The notes under the pieces are model-generated. The model had not been told where the DNA came from and searched no databases. It saw nothing but the letters and a program-made list of their open reading frames with translations. Both the position numbers and the translations under genes were made by a program. Below, piece by piece: positions 1 through 10,966 of a DNA stretch of 64,000 nt; the stretch's first letter is position 1, and the number at the start of each line of letters is the position of its first letter. Where the stretch lies: positions 1,780,520 to 1,844,519 of the forward strand of contig CABFPE010000039.1 in NCBI GenBank assembly GCA_900660155.1, given 5' to 3'. The DNA comes from Hofstenia miamia (lineage: Eukaryota; Xenacoelomorpha; Acoela; Hofsteniidae).

Positions 1-30
<30 letters not shown>
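1..30. repeat. (AT)n microsatellite
   Basis: Pure alternating AT from the first base of the window. Similar AT/TA runs occur at about 10627, 12424, 13194, 13640, 31952, 52432 (with an artefact copy near 53436) and 63420. Several lie next to single-N gaps, where assembly probably stalled. Confidence 0.95.
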
Positions 31-32
<2 letters not shown>

Positions 33-184
33 CATTACTAGATATCTCAAGGCATTTAAATTAATAAACCATTCTATTCTATTGGTAAAGTTAGTCAAAT
101 TTTTGTGATTTTTTAATAGATTTACTAAATAGTTAGTTATGTAATAGATACCAGTATGCGTAATTCAAAGAATTCATTACAACT

Positions 185-665
185 AATTCATGGAGTTCCG
201 AAAGATCAATACTGCGTCCATTATTATTTAAAATATATGTAAATGATATGGACCAGCACATTAATAGTTATTATGTTCAATTTGCTGATGATACTCTCAT
301 TTATTGCAATGATTGTTTCACCCTACAAGAAAATATCCAAAAATTCAATCATTCTTTAAAAATAATTTGGTAAAACTAAATATTGAAAAAACTATTTTAA
401 TGGTAATTTAAAAATAGAAGAAATAAATAAACATTAGAAAGTATCATGATATGTAACAACGCCATTCAGGAATCACCAAAAATGAAATACTTGGGGGTAG
501 TAATTGATAATAAATTGAATTTTGAAAGAGCGGTAAACAATATCATAAAGAAAATGGCGTATGATATAAGATCAATTCAAAAAATTGGTAAGTTTATACC
601 AATAGAATGGAGGGTAATGCTCTTTCGCGATCACTTTCTTGTACTCATCTTGTTTATTAACTAAC
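185..665 (+). mobile_element. LINE fragment, reverse transcriptase 3' part (degenerate)
   Basis: Translation near 235-345 gives the RT catalytic context YVNDM...QFADDTLIY, the FADD box of non-LTR reverse transcriptases. The reading from 446 contains KYLGVVIDNKLNF, the conserved block that follows the RT palm in jockey/CR1-type LINEs. The frame must shift between these blocks, and there are in-frame stops, so this is a dead, 5'-truncated copy. No endonuclease domain or 3' tail is seen. The clade cannot be fixed by eye; CR1/jockey-like is an inference. Confidence 0.75.
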
Positions 666-1039
666 TTAAAGAAAAAAGCAAAATCGAAATTAGTAACACA
701 AATCAAAAAAGAAAATGTGTAATACCATCTAAGATCATTAGAAGCTCTTCAAAATATTAGGTGATAACTAAGCTAATATGGAGAATGATTCATTATTTAT
801 ATTCTTAATAAGTTGGCAAACTTAATACATGTATATACATGAGAATTTAAACATATGTTGTTGTTATTTACACATTTACTTCAACTATTGGTCGGTAGTT
901 TTACCTTCTCTAATATATGCTTAACCCTTCTCTAAAAGAATTTCAAGTTAAAATACTGCTTATAAACGTTGAAAATGACAAATAGATTAAGAATTCAATA
1001 TTTACAAAGTGTTAGCATGCATATACAGCTAAAGGAGGC

Positions 1040-3209
1040 GGTTGGTACTTTTTGTCAACAATGATATACTTAGAAACGACAAACACTTTCTTAAAACCGA
1101 CAATCCAAATTTATTTAAAAAATTTGTTTAAAATAGACGAGAAAGAGACAAAATTTGAACAAAAGTAAAAGGGACATAAATATTATTATTAAATAAAGTT
1201 TATGTGAGGGCTGGATGCTTATTTCTTCAAGGTTAAAAAATCAATATAATTAATTAACTGTGTATTTATTTGTATAAACTTAAACTGTTTGAATTTGTTA
1301 GAAATGTCTGAAGAGTTACATGCAATGAGCGTGCGCATTAAAGAAACCGTTTTGAAGTGTATCATAATTTTTGTATAAAATCATAACTAACAATCAGTCC
1401 ACATACCTACTTTTGATGGGGGAGATTCTAATAGAAAAATTGGTGGTTTGTGAAAAATTCTAAATGTGCAGTAATTTTATCATCTATTACTGAGAGCAAA
1501 AAGCATGGATGTCTATTCTGAACATGCTAAAGGAATTTGTGTTTGATATAAGTAATGTGCTTCTCTTAGATAGTGTCTTATAAGTTTAGTTGTCTGGGAA
1601 CATTATGGCACCAAGATTTGTCATGGCAGATGGCACTAATTCAATTACATGTGCAGTGTGATCTGTGTTTCCAGCAGCTACATGCCTAATGTGTTACTGC
1701 CACATGTGCATCAATATTTGCAAGAATATTCCACACAAAATCAAACAACATTTTCAAAAAGATTTAAACTTTTTGCTGATTGCGTATAATCAAAGAAGTT
1801 TTCTCCTGTGATGTTAGGCTTTTGTGCAAAAAATGGTATAATATATAATATACATGATTATATAAGATATTTATAATAACTTTAGTAAAAAATACATTAA
1901 TAACCTTGCCTGCTGAAATTTGTATTGAGCATCTGCAGCAAATGTATGTATGCCTATGACTAACAATGGTTTAGAAGGCAAGAATTCAGAAATTCAAAGA
2001 TATACAGGTATATATATATNACAGGATGTGCGAAGTTTCTATAAAAAGAAAACGATGTGGACGATAATTTTTTGTATAAAATCGTAACTAAAAATTAGCC
2101 CACACACCTACTTTTGACACACATGATTTATTTAAACATCTTATTGAATTTTTAAGTAACTTTGAAGATATTGACGGATGTATCGAAAATTCGCCCATTG
2201 TCAGCCGCCATGTGGAAGACGAGGCATTCCGCATTGCAACGGATCCTTTCGAAATTTTAATTCTTAGCTACAATATAATTGTTATGCATACATGTGAAAG
2301 CTCGTTAACATTAGCCGATGCTGTTAGTACTTTCATGGACGCTCTGAATGGCACTGCTACTAATTTTGATATATTGCGCTTACTTTTCAAAGATTACCAG
2401 TTTATAATCATTTCTGATGTCATGGTCTGCTCATGTCAAATGTTCGCAAAGTGCTATTACTGCTCACACATTGTGGCTCTATTGCATATTGCAAAAATCC
2501 GCCCAGGAAAGCTTCTTACGAAGATTTTTAACTCTTGAATAATAAATGAAAATTGTATTTGAAAACTGTCCGTGGTTATGCAACTGTTTAAAAAAGGCTT
2601 CTTAGCAAATACTTAAACTACAGTATGGCATATACGATACAAGTTATAAATACTAAGAGAAATGGAAAATCACTTACATTTAGGCAGAAGGATGTGTATA
2701 TTTTAGAAGCAGTTATGTAACAATAGCAGAATGTGTGATTCCACTGATTATTAAATAACAGCATAACCAACCAATTGACGCTCTTCTAAAAAGAAGTTAT
2801 TACTTGAACAATATATTATAGCGAAAATGATCCATCACCCCTTCAATTACAGTGGCTTAAATAAAATTCACAAATGCTTGCCGTAACACTATTACCTCGC
2901 ACACATAATTTAATCAATTCAGAAAAGTATGTAGATATTCAAAATATTGTTTTTACCTCAATAAAGCCTTCGAAGACACAAAATCCACTTTGTAGGCACA
3001 TTGCTTAAGTTTATTAAATACTTATTATTAACATATATATTTACTATTACTTCACGAAGTTCATCTCACATGCTTATTCTGATTGGCTAATAAATTTATT
3101 TTTGCAAGGTGGGTTTCCATAGTTACGTATCTTACGCAATTTGCATTGTCGGTTTTAAGAAAGTGTTTGTCGTTTCTAAGTATATCATTGTTGGCAAAAA
3201 GTACCAACC
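1040..3209 (+). mobile_element. Mutator-like element (MULE) with long TIRs and 9-bp target duplication
   Basis: Inverted repeats of about 65 bases close the element: GGTTGGTACTTTTTGTCAAC at the left, its near-perfect complement at about 3143-3209. The 9-base sequence AAAGGAGGC flanks both ends (1031-1039 and 3210-3218), the target-site length typical of Mutator-like elements. Inside are two transposase pieces on the + strand. One, around 1615-1720, reads FVMADGTNSI...LMCYCHM and resembles the MULE DDE core (MADA...VMCWFHM). The other, 2212-2538, ends in a SWIM-type zinc finger. A single-N gap lies at 2020. Copies of one 60-base stretch near 1355 and 2055 are about 85% alike. The coding part is broken, but the ends are well preserved. 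Confidence 0.9.
2212..2538 (+). pseudogene. MULE transposase C-terminal piece with SWIM zinc finger
   Basis: An open frame of 108 codons inside the Mutator-like element. Residues about 78-92 show the SWIM pattern CxC...CxH (VCSCQMFAKCYYCSH), the zinc-binding module found downstream of the catalytic core in MuDR/MULE transposases. The frame starts after the catalytic region and carries no DDE residues, so it cannot be an active transposase. The Met at 2212 is simply the first in the frame. The upstream catalytic region (about 1615-1790) lies in another frame across the single-N gap. I treat both as parts of one decayed transposase. Confidence 0.7.
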
Positions 3210-3218
3210 AAAGGAGGC

Positions 3219-3880
3219 AACATATTTTTAGTTTAGTATTCTAAAAATGTTGTTCATCGTCTCACATGTGAATTTCGCACATTTACTGAATTTCAAAAAT
3301 TAAATATTACAAATTTAATCTGATATGTAATCCGTGCAATATAAATCCGGAAGAAAAAATATTTGACCACAATTATAGTGCATATGCTTCTGTAATTAGG
3401 CTAATCAACGAGTTATTTTTCAGTTGAGAAGAATTTAATACAATTTACCAGCTGCAATTAATAATTAAATCAGTACGATGCAACTGATTCACAAAAATAA
3501 CAAAATTATAATTAAATAAAACGAAATTATCTGAGATTACGATTAGGAAACACTTTTAGATTATTTGTTATATACATGTACGGCGTACATAGTCGCCTGT
3601 GTAGAGTCGCCATTTGAGTTCAATACGCATTTTGTGTTGTCCGAGTGTTTTAGTTTTAGTAAGAGAAATAATTGTCTAGAACGAAATTTCTATACAGTAT
3701 GTTGGAGTTCACGCTGGTGACATAGTATAGATAAGCATGACACTATCTTAACAGTTTATCAGACATGCACGAACAAATTTTTATATTATTTCATATTAAA
3801 GATAATAGCAAACTACAATCAATAGCAATTCTTAATATAAATTGCAAATAGAAACAAATAAATTAATATATTACATTAAT
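3219..3880. other. Intergenic, nothing recognised
   Basis: AT-rich DNA between the Mutator-like element and the 3' end of the Hsp40 gene. A slightly GC-richer patch at about 3580-3740 has no coding signal that I can recognise. It may contain the 3' UTR of the minus-strand Hsp40 gene, but I see no clear AATAAA on that strand. Confidence 0.5.
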
Positions 3881-4921
3881 TTAAGAATTACAAGCATTTG
3901 TGAGTTTTCTTCTGTCTGTTGGATTTTGTGGAAATAAAATATCAAAAGTCACAATTAAATTTCCATAACTTGATGGAGTCTTTGACAATGGCATACCCTT
4001 ACCGTTTATAACAACGGTTTGGCTACTTGACGATAAGGGAGGTATTGTAACATTCACTGATTTATTTGTAATGTCTTTAATAGTTTTATTGCATCCGGTA
4101 AGGGCTTCTCGAACGGATAATGATAATTTGGTTTGAAGATCATTGCTTAATCGGACAAAGCGGTCATGTGGTTTTTCTTTTAACACAAACACAATGTCTT
4201 GAGGAGCACTATGCGAATCCAATTGATCGCCTTCCTTTTCAAACGTTATCTTCGTACCTTCTTTCCACCCAGGTTTAATATTAATTTCCAAAACCTTTTC
4301 ATTTGCTATAAGACCACCACCACTGTATATTTTTCGTGTTATCTTCATTTTTTTAGTAGTTCCATGATAAATATCTTCCAAAGAGACATTTAAATCATGT
4401 TGTGCTGGGGGAACTTTTCGCTTCTGTGACATACTTCGTGTCGCTGGTCTAGAGAATGAGTGTCCATCGTCAGTCCCAAACGAACTGAACTCCATTGGCT
4501 CAGAAAACATACTTTGGAAGGGTGATGCACCCATTCCCCCCACTCCCATGTTGCCAAAGGGAGAAGAATCACCAAAAACAGATCTGAATATTTCATTGGG
4601 ATCGATATTACTGGAAGAAAACGTGAAAGAAGTGCCATTCATTCCTCCAAAATTAGCAAAGTTTCCATCCGGAGGAGTCCCACCACCAGCTTTAAGTCCA
4701 GATTCACCATATTGATCATAAATTTGGCGTTTCCTCTTATCTGTTAGTACAGAATAAGCTTCTGCTATTTCTTTAAACTTTTCCTCTGCTCCGGGTGACT
4801 TATTTTTATCAGGGTGATATTTTACAGCTAATTTTTTGTAAGCCTTTTTAATTTCTTCTTCATTGGCATCTCTTTTAATCCCCAATATTTGATAAAAGTC
4901 TCTGTTTGAATGTTTCGCCAT
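3881..4921 (-). CDS. DnaJ homolog, subfamily B (type II Hsp40, DNAJB1/4/5-like)
   Basis: Hsp40 co-chaperone that delivers clients to cytosolic or nuclear Hsp70 and stimulates its ATPase. The protein is 346 residues, close to human DNAJB1 (340). Residues 7-72 form the J domain with the HPD triad at 36-38 (YHPDKNK). A Gly/Phe/Ser/Met-rich linker follows to about residue 165. The C-terminal substrate-binding region starts near 172 ([20 protein letters not shown]) and has no Cys-rich zinc domain, hence type II. There is no intron. I chose the Met at 4921: the in-frame Met at 4972 lies immediately beside the TATA box, so it should be upstream of the transcript start, and the J domain begins right after the 4921 Met, which has G at -3 and G at +4. 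A heat-shock element lies just upstream. The exact B-subfamily member is not resolved. Confidence 0.95.
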   Translation of the reverse strand: MAKHSNRDFYQILGIKRDANEEEIKKAYKKLAVKYHPDKNKSPGAEEKFKEIAEAYSVLTDKRKRQIYDQYGESGLKAGGGTPPDGNFANFGGMNGTSFTFSSSNIDPNEIFRSVFGDSSPFGNMGVGGMGASPFQSMFSEPMEFSSFGTDDGHSFSRPATRSMSQKRKVPPAQHDLNVSLEDIYHGTTKKMKITRKIYSGGGLIANEKVLEINIKPGWKEGTKITFEKEGDQLDSHSAPQDIVFVLKEKPHDRFVRLSNDLQTKLSLSVREALTGCNKTIKDITNKSVNVTIPPLSSSSQTVVINGKGMPLSKTPSSYGNLIVTFDILFPQNPTDRRKLTNACNS

Positions 4922-4972
4922 TACGCAACGATTACGTGAACGAATTGAATTACAATGTGTCAAGAGAGTCAA

Positions 4973-5000
4973 TATTTATAACGAAAAGAATATTCTCGAG
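4973..5000 (-). promoter_or_regulatory. TATA box and heat-shock element of the Hsp40 gene
   Basis: Read on the minus strand, TATAAATA occupies 4980-4973, about 52 bases before the chosen ATG. Immediately upstream at 4988-5000 are alternating GAA/TTC-type pentamers (GAA-ta-TTC-tc-GAG), a three-unit HSF1 site with one mismatch in the third unit. An HSE abutting a TATA box is the classic layout of heat-inducible, intronless Hsp genes. A weaker GAA/TTC cluster lies near 5022-5055 and a palindromic TATA-like stretch near 5100. Heat induction is inferred, not shown. Confidence 0.75.
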
Positions 5001-5352
5001 CATAGTCACACGTCATTTTAATAGAATTCGATGTTTCTAGTAACTTCTTTCGCCGCTAAGCGTCGCTTTAGATAGTGAGAATGAATTATTTTAAATTTGC
5101 TATTTATAAATAGAGAATGCGTTGTGTTCAATTCTATTGTAGATTAAAATCATTGTGAGCAATTGTGCGTGTAGATTTTAGTCAATTAATGGCACAAATA
5201 TTTATTATGAGTGCAAACAACTTTACTTTTACTTTAGTATAGGAATAGGATGACTAGGGTAAAGTTAGGCGTTATTAAAATTAAGGTACTTTTGTGATAT
5301 CTCCCCCCAAATAATTGCAAAAAGAATACATGTAATTATAGGTAGTTCAAAC

Positions 5353-6145
5353 CAATGGTGCCGTTTATGGTATGACCATATATGATAAGGCGAAATTTTT
5401 TAGCCATCGATAATGGCCATATTTTAAATTCCGTCCATACATTATGGCCGTACTTGCCATTATGTAAAATAGGGTGAAAGAAGGTGAAATATTCTTAGAG
5501 CACATGTGGTAATACGTAATACCAATTAAAATGAGTGAGTTATAATATTTAATAACATAAATAACAAATTGCAAGCTGTAGTTAGTAACCATTTTTGTGT
5601 AATATGAAATTGTAATGATATCACAAGGCACAAGCAATTCACTAGGTCGCAGAACGATTTTGAAACATTCAGAAACAAATATTAAAATAAACTAATAAAC
5701 CAATTTTTGTTTCTTTAATACATCGTGCTTTGTTATCGGCAACATATAATTTTGAAACAAATTAATCGTCAGTTCACTATTATAAATAGGAAACAACTTC
5801 ATCTTTAGGTATTTGTTTACAATCTGCTGAAATGCTTATTAAACTTTTGCAACACTTTTAAAAATTGTTATCTTATCAAAATTTTTTGGTTCAAAATATT
5901 TGTAAAATGAATACCTATACCCATTCAATTGATATAAATGTAAGATATATGACACTAAATTTAAAAATTTTATTGAAACTAATTATGATTCTGTATATGT
6001 AACAATAAATTTATGGAATTCCATTATGACTATATTTTTAAGTTTACCATCCATAATGGCCATAAATTTTTTTTCTACCGTACCACTATAGTATCCATAA
6101 TATGGTACATAATGGTATGGTACAATTCCATAATCGGCAACTCTG
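5353..6145. mobile_element. hAT-like non-autonomous element
   Basis: The ends match as inverted repeats of about 20-25 bases. The left end is CAATGGTGCCGTTTATGG and the right end, read inward, is CAGAGTTGCCGATTATGG. CAGxGTTGCC is a common hAT terminus. The 8-base flanks are GTTCAAAC (5345-5352) and GTTTGAAC (6146-6153), which differ at two central positions and could be a decayed target duplication. Both subterminal regions are full of ATGGCCAT/CCATAATGG motifs, typical of hAT transposase binding regions. No transposase frame is present. Confidence 0.55.
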
Positions 6146-6284
6146 GTTTGAACCAATTCAGTAATAAAATAAATTCATTATTGTATTGTAATTCGTAAAT
6201 GTTTATAGAGTCACCATAAATATCATTATTTTGATTATAAATATTTTTTCTTATATACTTAAATTTTTTAATTTTGTTAATTTT

Positions 6285-6360
6285 GTACTTGCAGGGTGGG
6301 GCGGGGCGAAGATTTGCGGGGTGGATCCACACATTTTATCTGCGGTGTGGGGGTTGCAGG
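6285..6360 (+). other. G-rich patch with quadruplex potential
   Basis: After a splice-acceptor-like TTTTGTACTTGCAG the sequence turns very G-rich (GGGTGGGGCGGGGCG, then GCGGGG and GTGGGGG) in an otherwise roughly 28% GC neighbourhood. Four G-runs could form a G-quadruplex. It also resembles the GGGGCGG subterminal motifs of some hAT elements. No gene is assigned. Confidence 0.4.
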
Positions 6361-7483
6361 AGTAGAATGTTGGCCCCTTAACAAGCCTGACAATATTGTA
6401 TAGTTGAAAGCCTTTGAATTTGCAGATGGGAGGACTTGGAGATATCTTGCTCTAAAAATAATATCTTAGTGATTATATCAGTTACAATAGGATCGTGCAG
6501 ATTACGGAAATCTGTAAAAAATTAACACAAAATTAAAATAAGGCCTAGATCGGTGCCCTTTACTTGGAGGGCTGGCACGTATTTGAATGAAAGAAAACAA
6601 TCGTAAATATAGCCAATATTACATATCAATTTTGTTATAAGCATAGTGCATACACATTCACAAGCAATTAAAATTAACACAACTTAAAAGACAAATTTAG
6701 CTTTATGGGCATTTGAGACAGCACGTCGCCAAGTCAATTATTCGTCGCATTGTGTTCTGAATTTTCGGAATTGCTTCAGTATTTTTTCTGAAGTGCTATA
6801 GGATGTGACTCGCCGTCAGAAATTTACCCTTTGGAAATTAATACATTTTAACTGCATTAATTAATTGATTAATCGGCTAAATTCTACAGCCAGTCTCGCA
6901 GTCAAATTTTTACGTTTAGGTCATATATACGTATTAAAACATTTAAATTATATCATTCATTGTAATTCTTACAATCTAAATAGATATTCTATAGCCACGA
7001 CGGAAGCATAATTTTATTGATCTAGCGATAATTTAACAAACCTTAAACTTGATTACATAAAATAGCAGAGTATACAACATAACAATCTAATATTCAAAAT
7101 ATGCCTTCCTTTTTTCAATGTTTCTCGTAGATAAGTTGTAGGCATTGCAGTAAATGCGGTTTCACTAACAGCATTAATAAAGTTGATGGCAATATATATA
7201 TAATATTCTAGCATCAGCAGGGTTAGCATAACCATAGAGTAAATAGAATAAATAGAGTTATGGCATTCTGAAGGCATAGTATGTTACTATGGAGTAGCCA
7301 AAGAAATTCCATGCACCAAAATTAAAAACGAATTTAGAGTGAAATAAGAGCATTGGCACTTTCAGCAAAACAATGTAATAGTAACTAGAGATCGAGAATT
7401 CACAGCGTCTAGAGTTGTAAACATGTAACTGCATATTAGTGGAAGCATGAGAATTTACGTGGCAATTACTGCCGAAGCGGTAC
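6361..7483. other. Intergenic, nothing recognised
   Basis: AT-rich DNA without a convincing coding signal, RNA gene or element boundary. Short open frames on the minus strand around 7053-7485 show no recognisable domain and have AT-driven composition. Confidence 0.5.
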
Positions 7484-7630
7484 AAGGCTAGCGGTCATCA
7501 CATTAATAGAACGAACATCACTGGATCAGCTAAATCCCCGCAGAGGAACGCTCTTGCGTAGGGTTTAGACTACCAAGAACACCTAGGAGAATACCCCACC
7601 ACGCAACCCCCTCAACCAGGGCTCACTAGC
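7484..7630. other. GC-richer structured patch, possible ncRNA or SINE remnant
   Basis: About 50% GC in a 30% GC surround. It contains several short inverted pairs: CGCAGAG/CTCTTGCG, GTAG/CTAC and GGCTAG/CTAGCC near its two ends. I could not match it to tRNA, 5S, U-snRNA, SL RNA or hammerhead consensus. No open frame explains it. Confidence 0.3.
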
Positions 7631-7842
7631 CTAATATTTTAGGGCCATATTATTTCGACTGAAAATAAATTATTTTTATTTATGAGATGGAAAAAAATCA
7701 AAAATTAAATAATGAGTATTTTCAAATCCGAAAAATAAAAAATGGAATTATTGCAATAATTGCTGAAATATTTCTCCTGGAAAACTGATTTTATCTGTAA
7801 CGTAAATTCTCAAAAATTTTAAACTAATCTAGCACTTTTTTT

Positions 7843-8275
7843 CTAAAACAAAGACGAAACAGTTGCTGCATCTTAGTAATGACGATTCAGTTTGAGAAAC
7901 ATTGCAGATTCGAGATGCATTGGTGACATCGACTTTCTGAGAGGAGTATAAACATTTTTTGCTTGGCTGAAGGATCTCTTGGCAAGACTTGAGGTAGGGG
8001 GATCCACTTTAAATTGCCACACTCGTTATGTTTTAAGAATCCTATCTGCAAAAGATGAACATGTTGGCGCTTCTTATCCACATTGGCACTGTTGATTTCA
8101 GAAATCAGAACGTTCAATGCATTTTTTTCAGCCACAGTTAACTCATCTTGAATTTTTATGACATCATTCTCGAAGTCAGCGGAGTGTATGATGACTGCGT
8201 TTTTGTCCAGATGAAATTTCATTTCGGGGTATTGGTTGATCAGTGCATCAAAGAGTATCCGCACATCACCCAGAG
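7843..8275 (-). pseudogene. hAT transposase 'A', C-terminal part (split by nested elements)
   Basis: Minus-strand translation from about 8270 gives GDVRILFDALINQYPEMKF and FENDVIKIQDELTVAEKNAL, matching a widespread invertebrate hAT transposase family. Near 7920-7843, in a shifted frame, follows SMSPMHLESAMFLKLNRHY, the C-terminal dimerisation segment, ending at a stop near 7843. A frameshift separates the two, and one stop interrupts the dimerisation segment. The N-terminal continuation is at 10736-10966; element B (8276-10735) sits between. Confidence 0.75.
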
Positions 8276-10735
8276 CAGGGGCGGTGGAAAAGGGGGTGCG
8301 TTGGGTGCGATCGAACCCCAATGATCACATGGCGCCTATTCCAGGAGAGCATTACAAACAAAATTACCGCATTAAACAATGAATTTGCAATTGTATTAAT
8401 AACTATATATCAGTTCTAAAAGTAGTGAAATGTGCGAACGTTTCAAATCATAAATGTTATAAACAAATGATTTTACAAAGATATAATAATAATACGGAAA
8501 TTTTTAGCGCTTCAGAAATCGCGAAATAGTTAGAAGCATTGGCCAGGAAAATCAGCATTGATGTCATTCATTTACCCGCCAAATCAATATTATTACAACA
8601 CTTTGCTTTGTTATTAGCACTTCATGCTACTTCATTTATATAATACAGCAAGGGCGGATACAGAAGGGGGACCGGCCCATCTCTAAAATAAGAAAAATTC
8701 ATTAAAATTGTACAATAAAAATTACAGAGAAAATTCCTAAATACCGTAAAATGGAGGGAATAAGAAGAGTTTTTTAAGTTTTTTTCAAAGATCTGGAACA
8801 TGTAAAATGTATTTCATTGAATTTTAGACTATAATGGGTCCTATGGATCCTGAAATTTTATCTCAATAAACATAAGAATATTTAGTTTTCAGGAAATGTT
8901 TTAAATTTTAAAAGTATTTCAATTCACCCCTTTGGATGGGGATGAATGGGAACACATATGATTTCTGTGAGATATTTTAATTTAAGCATAAAATTTTTAA
9001 TTATTTTGCATTTAAAAATAGTGAAATTAGATTAGCATAGCTAAGGCTACCCCGTTTCATATAAACTTATAGTGATTAATTTATAGACAAAAGAACAATG
9101 TACTATATTAAGCATAGTATGAGTAATAATTAAATAAAATTTTCTCCTTGTCTACAATTTCTATTTCTCAACACTGTTCCTACTTACCCCATTTGATAAT
9201 CAATAATGATGGTCAAATTTTTTGTACTCAAATTTAACAGCATGCATCTACTCCAAAGATCGCAAAACAATTTTTTTTTATTTTTAGAATTTATAGATTT
9301 TAGCAAGAGCTTTATTTTTGTAAATTGGGTGATTTTCTTAAGATTTATCAACATATTTAGCAACATTGATTGAAATTGAGACTAAGCACACATTCATACC
9401 ATTATGCGCCTCATTTACACCACTGGTGTTCAGTGCATCTGGTGGAGCATCACCGCTCACTGAAAAGTTTCTAAAAAACCTTTGTGGTTTAATCGCTGAC
9501 GAAAGCATACCGACTATTCCATAACCAACAACTGGATAAGATGCCAACTCAGCTTCTCCTTGCTACAAAACATGATCATCTGCATTCGTGAAACTAGACA
9601 ACACCATGCAAATTCAAGGCTTGAAGTTGATCACCATTTAGATGGAGCCAGCCACTAGCTCAAGTGACACTGACAGTTCTTATTTGAAACTGATTTATTT
9701 TAATTCTGTTCCAAGGTACATAATCCTGACCGAGTATTTATTTGATCAGAATTTCCTTGCTAGAACATTTACCTGGGAAAGAAACAAGAAGAATAATTGT
9801 CATCTTTTCTGAATTTTAAAAAGAAGATTTATTGTTGTAACATATGTTCTAGGATATTTGAAAGATTAATCATTATATTGAATTATGATATGACAGAAGA
9901 TACAAACTCCTATACACAAAGTGTTGCACGTGTTGGTTGTTATTGAACTAAATGATTGGCAATCACATTTGTTTCTAGTTCTGAAGATACTGTGATTTTA
10001 AATCAAGTTCAAAATCGTCTTGATGTTAGCATTGTGGAATTAACTGAGGAATTGAACGTTGCCTAATATAATAATGTGGAAAACAAAACCTCTTTATGTT
10101 GGGAATTAACATACACCTTTTTCGAATATCATTTGTATTTATGTGTTCTTTATTTGATTTTTATGTTTTTATTTTGCTTAAATAACATTTTATTAATTGT
10201 TGATAATTATTCGTTTTTCTATTTTGTAGTACATAATTCAAAAATCCCCTAAAAGACATAACATGCTATTATTAAAGCGTAATTTGCAATTTGAATAAAA
10301 TTGAACAATTGCAAAAATTCTGTTTCCATTTTTGGAGTAAGTAGATGATGGTGAAATCTGTGCATAGTGCTGAATTTAAAAAATTGAAAATTCAATAGTC
10401 TTATGCCCTCTCTAGTACACAATTATGCACTTAGCATTTTGTTTTACATTAGGACCCCTCTAAAAATTTTATCTGTATCCGCCACTGTAATACAGTTGGG
10501 AGTGGGTATAATTTTAGACTATTTTAGTGGCTGAAGAAGTTAATACCGGATAGAAATAAGCCAGAGAATCTCACACTATAATAATAATGTCTGTTTGTAT
10601 GTCATGTGAGAAGATTGAAGGGAAATATATATATATATATATTTGTATGAATGCCATGTACTCTCAACATGATTACGTACTTTCACCTGTTGGGAGAAAA
10701 CGCAACCCCTATTCTTACATCTTCCTATGTCACTG
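8276..10735. mobile_element. hAT-type element 'B' inserted in transposase A
   Basis: Left end CAGGGGCGGTGGAA; right end, read inward, CAGTGACATAGGAA (10 of 14 bases shared). Flanks are ACCCAGAG at 8268-8275 and ACCAGAG from 10736, an 8-base duplication that has lost one C on the right. Taking B out brings the A transposase readings ...VTKKLQEEKVTL and GDVRILFDAL next to each other, which is the order known in that family. Excluding the nested element C, B holds only about 620 bases and no transposase, so it is non-autonomous. Confidence 0.7.
8649..10487. mobile_element. hAT-type element 'C' nested inside element B
   Basis: A perfect 8-base target duplication, TAATACAG, flanks it at 8641-8648 and 10488-10495. 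Termini are CAAGGGCGGATACAGA and, read inward from the right, CAGTGGCGGATACAGA, a well-known hAT terminal form. The interior (1.8 kb) is AT-rich. A short minus-strand frame at 9338-9547 has no domain I can name. The exact duplication suggests a younger insertion than A or B. Confidence 0.85.
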
Positions 10736-10966
10736 ACCAGAGTGACCTTTTCTTCTTGTAATTTCTTCGTTACAGACTCGAAATTTTTCATGTTTTCCAG
10801 CAAAATTTCAATGAGTAGTTGGTCGGAGGCAGATGGGATGAGTGGAGCCAGGTCGGTGTCGGATATGTCCAGAAATTCTTTTATGTTTATGTAACGAAGA
10901 GTCATTTGAAATCTCGAATACCAGCGCGGCTTGTTGCGATTATGGGTCAAAGGGCGGTTTCTTTCT
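10736..10966 (-). pseudogene. hAT transposase 'A', central part
   Basis: Minus-strand reading KPRWYSRFQMTLRYINIKEF then NMKNFESVTKKLQEEKVTL. This is the conserved RW-containing segment that precedes the catalytic C-terminal half in the family seen at 7843-8275. It is cut on one side by element B and on the other by the start of element D at 10967. The N-terminal remainder of A was not found. Confidence 0.7.

Noticed and set aside
4199-4638. Other-frame open readings inside the Hsp40 gene
   Set aside because: Shadows of the DNAJ coding sequence, without any domain.
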